Positions 34,900 to 47,912 are shown, counted from the stretch's first letter. The stretch: DNA of 64,000 nt from Novosphingobium sp. 9U (GCF_902506425.1 NZ_LR732469.1:620001-684000), one strand, 5' to 3'. The notes: a model not told the origin generated them from the letters alone. Program-made: numbers and translations.

Positions 34900-37331
34900 C
34901 ACCAAGCCAGGTTCACGCGCGCATAAAGGAAGCGACCGTTGAAGCCGAAAGGCGAGTAGTACGGGAACGCGGTGCCGCCATTGTTGTAGTTGATCACGTT
35001 GGTGTCCGGCACGCGATCGGGATAGACGTCGAACAGGTTGTTGACGCCAATCGCGACGTTGGACTTGCCGAACAATGGCGCACGCAGCTCGGCATCGACG
35101 ATGACGTGCTTGCCGGTCTCGACGTAGTCGACCAGGCTGGAGGCCGGCTGGGTGACGCTGCCGTAGTACGTCGCGCGCACCAGGCCGCCGAAGCCGGACT
35201 TGTTCCAGTCGACCTGGCCGGTCAGCTTCTCGCCCGGAGTGCCGTCCTCGATGCTGACGATGCGCTGCTGGCCGAACAGCGCGGGCACCGTGATCGTGCC
35301 GGTGCCGGTGGGCACGCGGGTGAGCTTCACGTCGTTGAGGTTGCCCGCCACGGTGAAGTCGAAGTTGCCGGCCGCATCTGTCGCCACGCGATAGTGGGCG
35401 ACGAGGTCGATACCCTTGGTGGTCGAGCGGATGCCGTTCACGAAGAAGCGCGCTGCGCTCACGTTGAACGGCCGCAGCAGTGCTGTGATCGCGGGGCTGG
35501 CGTTCACGCCGGTGCCGAGGTTATCCGACAACGCGAGCTGGTCGCGCAGCTTGATGCGATAGGCATCCACCGTGAGATCGAACCCGCCCGAGCGGAAGAC
35601 GAAGCCGCCCGACAGGTTGAACGACTTCTCGGCATCGAGCGCCTTGCCGCCCAGCGCGGTCGCGACCGGGCTGGTGGACGGAAAGGTGCCGGTATCGACG
35701 ATCGCGGCCGCGCCGTTCACGTTGGTAACCTGCGGCTGCGTCAGCGTGTAATACTGCTGCTGCAGCGAAGGTGCACGGAAGCCGGTCGAGACCGTACCGC
35801 GCAGTGCGAAGCTGTCCGTCAGGTCATAGCGGGCTGAGAACTTGCCGGTACCTGTCTCGCCAAAGTCGGAATAGCTTTCGCCGCGCGCCGCCAAGCCGAG
35901 CAGCAGCTTGCCAAGCTGTGCCTCCAGGTCAATGTAGCCGCTCACGTTGTCACGATGGCGGCTGAGCGCGTTAGCGGGCGAGAATCCCTGGAAACCTTGC
36001 GCGCCGCTACCCAGCGTGGTGGTAGCGCCGAGCGGACCGCGCGCGTAGCTCTCAACCTGTCCTTCGCGGATCTCGAAGCCCTCGTTGCGATACTCCACAC
36101 CCCAGGCGACGTTCAGCGAGTTGCCCTCGGCAAAGTCGAACTTCTTGCTGACATCCAGGCCGCCGACGATCTGGTCGTAGATCAGCTTGCCGTCATAGAA
36201 GTCGGTCGGCGAGGCAGCGCCATAAGTCGAGTTGATCGAGTTGCGAGTGTGCAGCGTCAGTTCGTTGCGGCCGTAGGAGACGCTGAGGTCGACATTCCAA
36301 GTGCTCAGTTCACCTCGGATGCCGAGCGCGGAGTTGATATCATCGGACTTCACGTTGATCTTGGGCAGGAAGCCGGTGGGGTAGATCGCGGCGACGTTGT
36401 TGGCGTTGGTGGCTAGGCGCGGGAAGGCCGCGCCGGTGCTGTCGCGGTTCTGATAGCCAGCGTAGCCGTAGACCGACCACACGTCGTTCACCGGTGCGCC
36501 GAAGTTGGCGAAGACGGTGTACTGCTCGACTTCGGGATCGCCGAAGCGGCTGGTCACGTCGTTGGGCGTCACCCGACGATCGAGGTCGCCGCGGCTGGTA
36601 TATCCGCGCTTCAGGTAATCGCCCGAGATTGTCAGGAAGCCGTTCTCGCCGAGGCCGAAGCCCTGCCAGACTGAGGCGTTGTAAGTCTTGCCGTCGTGGC
36701 GGTCGCGGCTCTGGCGCGCGGTGTCGACACTGGTCTCATATTGGCCATAGCTTGCCGAGGCGCCGCCGCCGGAGCGCGCTTCACGCAGGCGCAAGTTGAT
36801 GACACCGGCGATCGCGTCCGAGCCGTACTGCGCGGATGCGCCGTCACGCAGCACTTCGACACGGTCGAGTGCAACGGTGGGAACGGTGTTGAGGTCGAAC
36901 GCCGCCGAGCCGCGGCCGACCGAGCCGTTGGTGTTGAGCAGCGCCGACGCATGGCCGCGGATGCCGTTGATCAGCACCAGCGTCTGGTCGGGGGAAAGGC
37001 CGCGCAGCGTGGCTGGGCGGATTGAATCAGTGCCGTCAACCGCCGCCGAGCGCGGAAAATCGATGGAGGGCGTTACGTTGGAAAGCGCCTGCCCCAGCTC
37101 GCTGGTGCCCTGCGACCGCAAGGCGGCAGCCGAGAGCACGTCTACCGGCGAGGCAGTGTCCAGCCGCTGGCGGCCGGCGACACGAGTGCCGGTTACGATG
37201 ATGTCCTCGCCCGTCGCGCCTAGATCGGCATCGGAAGCGATCGTCGCGCGCGCATCCTGCGCCGAGGCAAGGCCGGGTGCCAGCATAGCGGTGAGCGAGC
37301 AGGCAATCAGGGCTGCAGTGCGCGTGTTCAT
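34899..37331 (-). CDS. TonB-dependent outer membrane receptor
   Basis: An 810-residue receptor from ATG 37331 (GGAGAA upstream). A signal peptide ending ASAQ is followed by a TonB-box-like DIIVTG, a plug domain (LDTASPVDVLSAAALRSQGTSELGQAL, TLRGLSPDQTLVLINGIRGH, LRDGASAQYGSDAIAGVIN) and a 22-strand barrel ending in RFLYARVNLAW with C-terminal aromatic. The plug pattern fits sphingomonad receptors for large catabolic substrates rather than siderophores. No substrate enzymes are adjacent, so the ligand is unknown. Confidence 0.92.
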   Translation of the reverse strand: MNTRTAALIACSLTAMLAPGLASAQDARATIASDADLGATGEDIIVTGTRVAGRQRLDTASPVDVLSAAALRSQGTSELGQALSNVTPSIDFPRSAAVDGTDSIRPATLRGLSPDQTLVLINGIRGHASALLNTNGSVGRGSAAFDLNTVPTVALDRVEVLRDGASAQYGSDAIAGVINLRLREARSGGGASASYGQYETSVDTARQSRDRHDGKTYNASVWQGFGLGENGFLTISGDYLKRGYTSRGDLDRRVTPNDVTSRFGDPEVEQYTVFANFGAPVNDVWSVYGYAGYQNRDSTGAAFPRLATNANNVAAIYPTGFLPKINVKSDDINSALGIRGELSTWNVDLSVSYGRNELTLHTRNSINSTYGAASPTDFYDGKLIYDQIVGGLDVSKKFDFAEGNSLNVAWGVEYRNEGFEIREGQVESYARGPLGATTTLGSGAQGFQGFSPANALSRHRDNVSGYIDLEAQLGKLLLGLAARGESYSDFGETGTGKFSARYDLTDSFALRGTVSTGFRAPSLQQQYYTLTQPQVTNVNGAAAIVDTGTFPSTSPVATALGGKALDAEKSFNLSGGFVFRSGGFDLTVDAYRIKLRDQLALSDNLGTGVNASPAITALLRPFNVSAARFFVNGIRSTTKGIDLVAHYRVATDAAGNFDFTVAGNLNDVKLTRVPTGTGTITVPALFGQQRIVSIEDGTPGEKLTGQVDWNKSGFGGLVRATYYGSVTQPASSLVDYVETGKHVIVDAELRAPLFGKSNVAIGVNNLFDVYPDRVPDTNVINYNNGGTAFPYYSPFGFNGRFLYARVNLAW

Positions 37332-37649
37332 GAATTCTCCGTATTCAAGAGTGTGGAGCTCCAATACACAACTGCGCTTGTAGACATACCTCTTCCATAT
37401 GCGGGCAGCAACATTCCGCGGGACCGATGCTGAGCTGCAACACTAACCGGCCGCGTTGTCAGCGCTTGCCTCGCGGGCCTTCCCTCTTCCAGCGTGACCA
37501 GGTTCCGGCTGTTCCGATCGCGCTCTTGGCTCGCGAACTTCCGACACTTACTTCCGCGCGTCGATCACCGCTCAAAGCCACGTATCCGGCGCATGAGAGG
37601 CCGATCTGGAGCGAACCCGTCGTTCTACCGAAGCAAGGCCAAGCGCAAA
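37332..37649. other. Intergenic region, nothing recognised
   Basis: About 320 bases between the TonB receptor start and the end of the histidine kinase gene. No frame is convincing and I see no strong hairpin. The receptor promoter must lie in the first 100 bases. Confidence 0.4.
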
Positions 37650-41030
<3,381 letters not shown>

Positions 41031-41031
41031 G

Positions 41032-42549
41032 CTAGCTGCGCAGCGCTCCCGAACCGGTCTCGCCGCGGCTTGCCATCAAGGTCTTGGTCTCACCCGAGAA
41101 CGTGGGCACGCCGGTCAGGACACCCTGGAAGTCGTTGAGCGGCTCGCCCAACACGAGCCCGCCGCGGTCGATCTGAAACTCACGGATCGTGCGTTCGTGA
41201 CGGGCCGTGCGCGTCTTGATCACCGAGATCGCCTGCCGAACCTCTCCGCTCGCCTCGAAATAGCGCAGCTGAACGACGGTATCGGAGAGATAGCTCAGAT
41301 CCACGTCCGACCGGATATCTCCTGTCACGCCGTGCAGGCCAAGGATGAGCAGACTGATCACTCCCTTCTGACCAAGATAGCTGAGCATCTCGTGCATCTG
41401 GAGCACAAGGAACTGCTCGTTCGACATCGACTGCAAGTAGGCATTCAGGCTGTCGACCACCACCACCGTTGCATGGTGGCTCTCCACCGCGTCCCGCACC
41501 GCAGCAGCGAATTCGCCGGGCGACATCTCGGCCGGATCTATCGCACGAACCTGTAGCTGACCACTCTCGAAGTAAGGCCGCAGATCCATGCCCAGTGAAG
41601 CGCTTCTCGCCAGAAGTGTCGGCAGGCGCTCGTCGAACAGGAAATAGGAGGCATTCTCGCCGCGCTTTAGAGCAGCGATCATGCATTGGACGCACGCCGT
41701 GGTCTTGCCGACACCTGCCGGCCCGGTGAGCAAGGTCGACGTTCCGGGCACAAGTCCGCCGCCGAGCAAGGCGTCGAGCGCCGCTGAGTTGGTCGTGGCC
41801 GCACCGCCGATGTCGGCTCCTGCGTGCTCGGACGCAACGAGCCGAGGAAACACGCGCAAGCCACCCCGCTCAATCTCGAAATCGTGATAGCCGCCGCGAA
41901 ACGGCACGCCGCGCATCTTCACGACGTGGAGGCGGCGCCGCTGCGCGCCGAAGCTTGCCAAGTCCTGATCGAGAGAGATGACGCCGTGGGCAATGCTGTG
42001 GAGCTGCAGATCGCTGCCCGTGGCGCCTTTGTCGTCCAAGATGAGAACGGTGCACTGGCGCGTCGAAAAGAAGTGCTTCAATGCCAGGATCTGGCGGCGG
42101 TAACGGACAGGGCTTTGGGCCAGCAAGCGTAGTTCGGAGAGGCTATCGAGCACGACCCGCCTGGGCCGAACTTCGTCCACTTTGGCCATGATGTTGCGAA
42201 CGGTCTCGCCCAGCTCGACCTCGCTAGGATGCAGTAAGGTCTGTTCCTGGTCGTCGGCAAAGCCGTCCGGCGGCACCATCTCGAATAGCCGAAGGCTGTC
42301 CAGCGACCAGCCGTGCGACTGGCCGACGGCGCGCAGTTCTAACTCGGTCTCTGCAAGGGTGATGTATAAGCCCGTCTCATTATGCGCCGCCCCTGCGAGT
42401 AGAAAGCCCAGCCCAAGCGTCGTCTTGCCTGTTCCGGGTGTCCCTTCGACCAGGTACATGCGCTCAGGTGTGAGCCCGCCGTTGAGGATGTTATCCAACC
42501 CCGGGATGCCGGTGGATTCCAACGACGGCATTGAAGCGCTCGGCGACAT
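41032..42549 (-). CDS. Double-domain KaiC-like ATPase
   Basis: A 505-residue RecA-fold protein with GGAGG six bases before its ATG. Two tandem KaiC domains: Walker A GTPGTGKTT at about 37-45 and GPAGVGKTT at about 275-283, with Walker B-like strands RRVVLDSLSELR and ATVVVVDSLNAYL. The C-terminal tail that carries the phosphorylation sites of cyanobacterial KaiC is not recognisable. No kaiA or kaiB is present. In proteobacteria such proteins pair with histidine kinases, and here a hybrid kinase follows after one base. A role in timing or stress signalling is inference. Confidence 0.88.
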   Translation of the reverse strand: MSPSASMPSLESTGIPGLDNILNGGLTPERMYLVEGTPGTGKTTLGLGFLLAGAAHNETGLYITLAETELELRAVGQSHGWSLDSLRLFEMVPPDGFADDQEQTLLHPSEVELGETVRNIMAKVDEVRPRRVVLDSLSELRLLAQSPVRYRRQILALKHFFSTRQCTVLILDDKGATGSDLQLHSIAHGVISLDQDLASFGAQRRRLHVVKMRGVPFRGGYHDFEIERGGLRVFPRLVASEHAGADIGGAATTNSAALDALLGGGLVPGTSTLLTGPAGVGKTTACVQCMIAALKRGENASYFLFDERLPTLLARSASLGMDLRPYFESGQLQVRAIDPAEMSPGEFAAAVRDAVESHHATVVVVDSLNAYLQSMSNEQFLVLQMHEMLSYLGQKGVISLLILGLHGVTGDIRSDVDLSYLSDTVVQLRYFEASGEVRQAISVIKTRTARHERTIREFQIDRGGLVLGEPLNDFQGVLTGVPTFSGETKTLMASRGETGSGALRS

Positions 42550-42890
42550 TCTCGACCTCCAGTTATCGGCGATCGCCTGATGATGCGACCATCACGATTC
42601 CTCCAAACCGCGCCAGTGGTCGCTTTTCAGGCATCGGCAAACAGAACAACGCACGAGGAGCGTATCAGAGCCCGATACGTTCCGGATGTGTTTGTCCCCG
42701 AGGTCACATAGCTCCAGCTTGACGAGGATCCCGAGCGATGATGCCAGTAGAACGCCACGCCACTTCATCGCCGAACGAGTATAGCGGCCGGATGGCTTAT
42801 TTGGGTTGAACCTGCGGGCAAACCGAACATCTCACGCGCAGATTCACACAGCTGCAGCCTCGCGCGGACCTGCCTGCACCGGAACTGCGC

Positions 42891-43082
42891 ATGCCGCTCT
42901 TGACCAACAAGCTTGCGCGCACCGACCCGTCAGCAGACACGCAGGGCACTTGGCCATCCCGCGAGACCTACCACTCGTTCATCTCGCTTCGCCAGCGGGT
43001 ATCAATCACCATCGGCGACCTGAGCTTCGGCCACTTTTACCAAGGGTTGCAGCAGATGCCCTTCACCGGATTCTCTGGTTGA
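42891..43082 (+). CDS. Possible 63-residue small protein in the 42550-43179 gap
   Basis: A short frame with GC-rich third positions and a natural composition (KLARTDPSADTQGTWPSRET, then VSITIGDLSFGHFYQGLQQM). GGAA lies eight bases before ATG 42891. It is not recognised. It is the only convincing coding signal in the 630-base gap; the rest includes the promoter region of the KaiC-like gene and shows nothing else I can name. Confidence 0.4.
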   Translation: MPLLTNKLARTDPSADTQGTWPSRETYHSFISLRQRVSITIGDLSFGHFYQGLQQMPFTGFSG

Positions 43083-43179
43083 GAAAGGGCAGGTCCGGGC
43101 TCGCCGTTCAATCGGCAGTTGCGAGGCAAACGGACCGAAATGGCGTGCATTGAACATAGCATTGATCCTGGAATTGCAC

Positions 43180-44247
43180 CTACTTACACGCTTCCATGCT
43201 CTGCATGGCGAGCGTGACTATCCGCGGCAGGCTCTTGGCACGCTCGCGGGCATGCTCGGATGCGGCGGTTCCCCGTAGGACGCGACCCTTTATGCCGTGG
43301 AAGATCGCAGCGAGGCGGAAGAAGTTGAAGGCGATGTAGAAGCCGTAATCGGCCTGCGAAATCAGCGGACGCTGTACGTTGCGGCAGTAGGCAGCGCAGT
43401 ACTCCTCCTCCGATGGGATGCCGAGCGCCGCGAGGTCTGCGCCGCTCAATCCAGCGACGATTTCGGGCGGCATGCGGAACATCATGGCATGGTAGGCGAA
43501 GTCGGCCAAAGGGTGTCCCAAGGTCGAGAGTTCCCAATCCAGAACCGCTAGCACTCGCGGCTCGGTGGGATGGAAGATCATGTTGTCGCAGCGAAAGTCG
43601 CCATGAACGACACGGGTCTCGTCTCCCGGGGGGATGGCCGTGGGTAGCCACTCGATCAGCCGATCCATGCCCTCATCTCGCCCTGCCTCCTCGTCGGCGA
43701 GGTATTGCTTGGACCAGCGAGCTATCTGACGCTCGAAGTAGTTCCCGGGCTTTCCATAGTCGGCTAAGTTGATCGCCCCCGGGTCGAAGCGATGAAGTGC
43801 AGCGATCGTCTCGTTCATCGCCTCGAAGTAGGCGCCGCGCTCGGCTCTGCTCACGTCGGGAAAGGTAGCATCCCAGAAGATGCGGCCTTCGACCATGTCC
43901 ATGACGTAGAACCAGCTGCCGATCACGGTGTCGTCAGTGCAAAGCCCGAACACATGCGGCACCGGAAAGCCGGCGCGACCGACCGCGGAAAGCACTCGCG
44001 CCTCGCGCTCCACGGCGTGCGCTCCCTTGAGCAACGGCCCAGGGGGCTTGCGCCTCAAGACGTAGGAGCGCAGCGGCGTCACCAGCTTGTAGGTCGGGTT
44101 GGACTGCCCCCCCTTGAACTGCTCGACACGCAACGGTCCGGCATAGCCAGCGACGTGCTCAGCCAGCCACGCTGCCAAGCGTGCTTCATCGAAACGATGC
44201 GTCTCGCGCACATCTGTGGTCCCGGCGTTGGCGGCCGCGTCGAGCAT
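43180..44247 (-). CDS. APH-family phosphotransferase (ACAD10/11- and LvaA-like)
   Basis: A 355-residue kinase-fold protein whose ATG 44247 shares a base with the upstream acyl-CoA dehydrogenase stop (TAATG). Motifs: GGQSNPTYKL glycine loop, SYVLRRKPPG lysine, catalytic VVHGDFRCDNMIFHP, and DFG-equivalent LDWELSTLGHPLADFAYH. Family knowledge: in ACAD10/11 and the levulinate kinase LvaA, this fold phosphorylates the hydroxyl of 4-hydroxyacyl-CoAs, and the adjacent dehydrogenase-fold partner eliminates phosphate. The tight coupling here suggests the same two-step chemistry. Confidence 0.88.
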   Translation of the reverse strand: MLDAAANAGTTDVRETHRFDEARLAAWLAEHVAGYAGPLRVEQFKGGQSNPTYKLVTPLRSYVLRRKPPGPLLKGAHAVEREARVLSAVGRAGFPVPHVFGLCTDDTVIGSWFYVMDMVEGRIFWDATFPDVSRAERGAYFEAMNETIAALHRFDPGAINLADYGKPGNYFERQIARWSKQYLADEEAGRDEGMDRLIEWLPTAIPPGDETRVVHGDFRCDNMIFHPTEPRVLAVLDWELSTLGHPLADFAYHAMMFRMPPEIVAGLSGADLAALGIPSEEEYCAAYCRNVQRPLISQADYGFYIAFNFFRLAAIFHGIKGRVLRGTAASEHARERAKSLPRIVTLAMQSMEACK

Positions 44248-45437
44248 TACACGGGCGCTCCTTGCTGCTGTGCCGCCTTCCAATCGCGCTTGATCTTCTT
44301 GGCGAGGCTCCACTTGTGGACTTCGGTTGGCCCATCGTAGATGCGGAATGCGCGTATTTCGCGGAACACCTGCTCGACGATGGTGTCGGCCGTGACGCCC
44401 GAGCCGCCCATGACTTGCACGCAGCGATCCGCCACCCGCATGAGCGCTTCGGATACGGCGACCTTGGTCATCGAGCTTTCCGCCGTTCCGAGTGCCCCCG
44501 TGTCGAGCACGTCGGCGCACCATTCGATCATCAACTCGGCTTGGCGTAGATCGATGAGGTTTTCAGCCAACATAAAGCCGACACCTTCGTGGTCGATCAG
44601 GAGCTTGCCGAAGGCCATGCGCCTGTTGGCGTAATCGGTCGCGATCTCGTTGGCGCGCACGCAGGCACCCAGCCAGCGCATGCAATGTGAAAGCCGCGCT
44701 GGGCTCAGCCGCACTTGCGCGTACTGGAAGCCTTCGCCCGCTTCTCCCAGCATCTGGTCGGCGGGCACGCGCAGGTTGTCGATCGTCACAACGGCATGGC
44801 CGCCAGGCATGGAGCTGTCGATCGTGTTGGGCACATGATCGATGCGGATCGCCGGGTCAGGCAAGTCGACAAGGAACATGCATGCGCCCTCCTCGGCCTT
44901 GGCCATGACGATGCCGACTTGCGCGCCTTGCGCGCCGGTGATGAAGGCCTTTCGGCCATTGATAAGCCAGTGATTGCCGTCACGACGGCAAGTGGTGCGC
45001 ATCATCGAAGGATCGGATCCGGCACCGCCTTCGCTTGCGGGCTCGGTCATGAAGAAGGCGGAGCGCGCACGGCCTTCGACCAGTGGTCTGAGGAACCGTT
45101 CCTTTATGTCCGCCGAGCCCACCTTGCCAAGAAGGTACATGTTGCCCTCGTCAGGCGCGCCCGTATTGCAGGCGAGCGGTCCTAGTGGTGACAGCCCTGT
45201 GCGCTGGAGCACGATGGCGGTTTCGCGCTGCGATAAGTGGCTGCCGTCGGGCAGGATATGCGGGGTCAAGACGCCGGCTTCTCTTGCTTTGTCCTTAAGC
45301 TCGGCGACGAGTTCCTCAGTGGGGCAATCGTGATGATCGCGGCGAGGATCGCGCTCATAGGGAACCACGACGTCGCGAACGAAAGCCTCGACGCGGCTTG
45401 CGATCTTGGCAGTAACTTCAAGGCCGGCGCCACTCAA
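44247..45437 (-). CDS. Acyl-CoA dehydrogenase family protein (ACAD10/11-like)
   Basis: A 396-residue flavoenzyme. The start is TTG 45437, seven bases after AAGGAG, giving SGAGLEVTAKIASRVEAFV; no ATG fits. Motifs include FFMTEPASEGGAGSDPSMM (FAD/substrate loop), WLINGRKAFITGA, RMAFGKLLIDHEGVGFMLAE, and the C-terminal QVMGGSGVTADTIVEQVFREIRAFRIYDGPTEVHKWSLA. This is the long-chain/ACAD11 branch. It lies downstream of a TonB receptor, separated by a large hairpin, and overlaps the APH kinase gene. Confidence 0.9.
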   Translation of the reverse strand: MSGAGLEVTAKIASRVEAFVRDVVVPYERDPRRDHHDCPTEELVAELKDKAREAGVLTPHILPDGSHLSQRETAIVLQRTGLSPLGPLACNTGAPDEGNMYLLGKVGSADIKERFLRPLVEGRARSAFFMTEPASEGGAGSDPSMMRTTCRRDGNHWLINGRKAFITGAQGAQVGIVMAKAEEGACMFLVDLPDPAIRIDHVPNTIDSSMPGGHAVVTIDNLRVPADQMLGEAGEGFQYAQVRLSPARLSHCMRWLGACVRANEIATDYANRRMAFGKLLIDHEGVGFMLAENLIDLRQAELMIEWCADVLDTGALGTAESSMTKVAVSEALMRVADRCVQVMGGSGVTADTIVEQVFREIRAFRIYDGPTEVHKWSLAKKIKRDWKAAQQQGAPV

Positions 45438-45456
45438 CTGATTGCTCCTTGATTGA

Positions 45457-45504
45457 CCGTCGAAGAGGCCGCGACCCTGAGGTCGCGGCCGATTAGGTCG
45501 ACGG
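45457..45504 (-). terminator. Large intercistronic hairpin between TonB receptor and acyl-CoA dehydrogenase genes
   Basis: A perfect 10-base stem (GGCCGCGACC, loop CTGA, GGTCGCGGCC; 45467-45490) is flanked by a second pairing (CCGTCGA 45457-45463 with TCGACGG 45498-45504). There is no T-run, so it may act as a partial terminator or as an mRNA stabiliser that lowers expression of the two downstream genes relative to the receptor. Confidence 0.6.
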
Positions 45505-45507
45505 AGC

Positions 45508-47808
45508 TTAGAAGTCGTAGCCGACGGTGATGCCGTAAGTTGCCGGGCGCGCCGCGTAGCGCACGATGGTGTCCTGACCGGCAACGACATTGGTCCAGTA
45601 ATACTTTTTGGTGATGTTCTTTCCCCAGATGAACGCACGCAAGCCCGCATCCGAAGTCACGCCCAGCTGCCCGTCCAGCAGGGTGAAGGCACCGATCTTG
45701 TAGTCAGGCGTTTCACCCACGATTGCATAGGTCTTGCTGCGATACGTGAGCTGCGGGCTGATGAAGGCCTTCAAGCCGTTGCCGATCTCGGTTTCGTAGC
45801 GGGCGTTGGCGCCGACTTGCCATTCGGGCGTGAACGGCACGCTCGAGCCGGCGAAGTCTGCGGTGACACCGCCGGCATTGACGCCGGTGTAGCGGTCGAT
45901 CTTCGACTTCACGTAGACGGCCGACGCGGTGAGGCTCAGGCCGTCCGTGGGGCGGGCCGTCACTTCCAACTCGCCGCCGTAAAGGTGTGACTTGGGGATG
46001 TTGATCAGCGCGTCGAGCACACCGAAAGTAGCGTCGATCAGCTTGGACCTCAGCTGCTTGTCCTTGTAGTCCATGTAGAACACGGCGCCGTTCACCTGCA
46101 CCGCACGATCGGCAAGCGTCGCCTTGAAACCGCCTTCATAGTTGACGATCGATTCCTGCGTAGCCGGCGGGTATTGCAGCGTGGAGGATGCGTTCAAGTT
46201 CCCGAAGCCGCCAGCCTTGTAGCCCTTGGCGATGTTGACATAGAATAGCAGGTCGCTGTTCGGCTTGTAGTCAATGCCGCCGCGCCAGGAGACATTGTTC
46301 TCCTTCAGCTTGCCGAAGTAGGGCTCACCGTTGAAGAAGTTCTCGTCCAACTGGAAGCAGTCGTTGATGCCAAGCGCAGGACGGTTGGGATCACCCGACA
46401 ACAGGCGCGAGAACACGGTGAAGAGTGCCGCGGTGCCGCCATCTCCGCCATCATGGTTGCAGATCTCTGCGGTGCGGTTCGACTGGGTGTAGCGTAAACC
46501 ACCTTTCAGCGTCACCGTGGGGGTGATATCCCATTCGACGTTGCCGAAGCCTGCGTAGTTCTTCATCCGCTGGACGGAGTAGTTCTGGCTCGAGATGATG
46601 CCAAAGTTGTAGAACGCGGATGAGTCCGCATAAAGCAGGCGCTCGTCGTAATCGACGGCGTCATGACTATAGTTCGCACCGACGACCCAGCGCACGCCCG
46701 CGCCGCTGCCATTCGAAACGCGCAGCTCTTGTGAGAAACTGCGGATCTTGCCCTTGTAGGGATCGAGATCGATATCGGACAGCGCTGTGCCGTCCTGATC
46801 CATCTCGCCGCGCTCCTTGAAATGCGTATACGCCGTGATCGAGGTCAGCGTGAGCCCGTCCGCGAACTCCCAGTCGCCGCGCAATGCTGCCTGCTGCAAG
46901 TCGCGCTTGCCGTACATGCCATTTTCCGGACTCCAGTCCGCCGCGCGTGGCTTCAATGGCGAACGGGGATAGTTGAGCACGGGCGCCGTGTTCGACACTG
47001 CCTGTTGGTTGAAACGGTAGTACTGCACTGCCTGCGGATCGCTGCCGTCGTGCCAGGCATTGAGGTTCAACTCAAACTTGAGCGTGCTCGACGCTTCCCA
47101 GTCCAGCAACAGGCGCCCGGCGAGCTGCCGCGTCTTGCCGTTTTTGGCATCGCGCGTGTAGCTGCGCTGCCACTCGTCGGCACGCTCGCCGCGCACGGCC
47201 AGGCGCGCGTTGAGTCCAGGCGCGAGCGGACCACTGATGAAGGCATTGCCGATGACATCGTTGAAACGACCATAAGTGAGGTCGGCACCAGCGGCAAAGT
47301 CGCTGGTCGGCTTGGCAGCGATGTAGTTGATTGCGCCACCGGTGGAGTTTTGTCCGAATAGCGTGCCCTGCGGCCCTTTGAGAACTTCGATGCGCTCAAG
47401 ATCGAAGGCCGTTAGATTGGTCAAGATCGGAAACGGCAGCGGGACCTGATCGAGATAGACGCTATTCGCCGGGTAGGAGCCGAGGGAGGTATCGTAGAAG
47501 CCCACGCCGCGCAGCGTGTAGACTGGCGTATTGTTTGCGCTGTTGGTGTAGGTGAGACCCGGAACGGCTTTGGCAATATCATCCACCGACTGGATCTGCC
47601 GCTCCTGCAGCGCACTGGCACCAAGCGCGGTGATCGTCAGGCCAACGTCGTTGATGCTCTGCTCGCGCTTGTTGGCGGTAACCACGATTTCGCCGGTGTT
47701 GCGCGGCGACTCGGCAGCCTCTTGCGCTTGAACCGAACCCGCGGTGGCCATCACCGCCAGAGCCCCGAGGGACACGCTCGCCAGCGTGGATCTGCGCATC
47801 ATACCCAT
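45508..47808 (-). CDS. TonB-dependent outer membrane receptor of the catabolic regulon
   Basis: A 766-residue receptor. ATG 47808 is chosen (GGGGAG nine bases upstream); the signal peptide runs to SVQAQ. A TonB box-like EIVVTANKR is followed by a plug domain (SINDVGLTITALGASALQERQIQSVDDIAKAVPGLTYT, YTLRGVGFYD, VEVLKGPQGTLFGQNSTGGAINYI) and a barrel ending in YGITVGYDF. This is the sphingomonad plug type often linked to uptake of aromatic or hydrophobic compounds. Its promoter carries the palindrome shared with the dikinase and carboxylase operons, tying it to the same pathway. Confidence 0.92.
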   Translation of the reverse strand: MGMMRRSTLASVSLGALAVMATAGSVQAQEAAESPRNTGEIVVTANKREQSINDVGLTITALGASALQERQIQSVDDIAKAVPGLTYTNSANNTPVYTLRGVGFYDTSLGSYPANSVYLDQVPLPFPILTNLTAFDLERIEVLKGPQGTLFGQNSTGGAINYIAAKPTSDFAAGADLTYGRFNDVIGNAFISGPLAPGLNARLAVRGERADEWQRSYTRDAKNGKTRQLAGRLLLDWEASSTLKFELNLNAWHDGSDPQAVQYYRFNQQAVSNTAPVLNYPRSPLKPRAADWSPENGMYGKRDLQQAALRGDWEFADGLTLTSITAYTHFKERGEMDQDGTALSDIDLDPYKGKIRSFSQELRVSNGSGAGVRWVVGANYSHDAVDYDERLLYADSSAFYNFGIISSQNYSVQRMKNYAGFGNVEWDITPTVTLKGGLRYTQSNRTAEICNHDGGDGGTAALFTVFSRLLSGDPNRPALGINDCFQLDENFFNGEPYFGKLKENNVSWRGGIDYKPNSDLLFYVNIAKGYKAGGFGNLNASSTLQYPPATQESIVNYEGGFKATLADRAVQVNGAVFYMDYKDKQLRSKLIDATFGVLDALINIPKSHLYGGELEVTARPTDGLSLTASAVYVKSKIDRYTGVNAGGVTADFAGSSVPFTPEWQVGANARYETEIGNGLKAFISPQLTYRSKTYAIVGETPDYKIGAFTLLDGQLGVTSDAGLRAFIWGKNITKKYYWTNVVAGQDTIVRYAARPATYGITVGYDF

Positions 47809-47869
47809 CTTCAGGTTCTCCCCTGCCATGCGAGCGGAGGCTTGGCGCCCCTCATCTCTTCGTAACCGT

Positions 47870-47912
47870 CGTATCGAGCCGTACCTGCGATCTGTCAAGA
47901 TCGTTTGACGAT
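47870..47912 (-). promoter_or_regulatory. Promoter of the TonB receptor with GntR-type operator
   Basis: The palindrome ATCGTTTGACGAT (47900-47912 on the plus strand) fits the FadR-subfamily consensus TNGTNNNACNA. On the reverse strand it is followed after one base by -35 TTGACA (47893-47898 region), a 17-base spacer and -10-like GATACG (47870-47875). A separate inverted repeat GATCAA-N6-TTGATC (47933-47950) lies toward the regulator gene. Confidence 0.7.

Noticed and set aside
41032..42549. Circadian clock kaiABC locus
   Set aside because: There is no kaiA or kaiB and the KaiC phosphorylation region is not recognisable; only the KaiC fold is supported.
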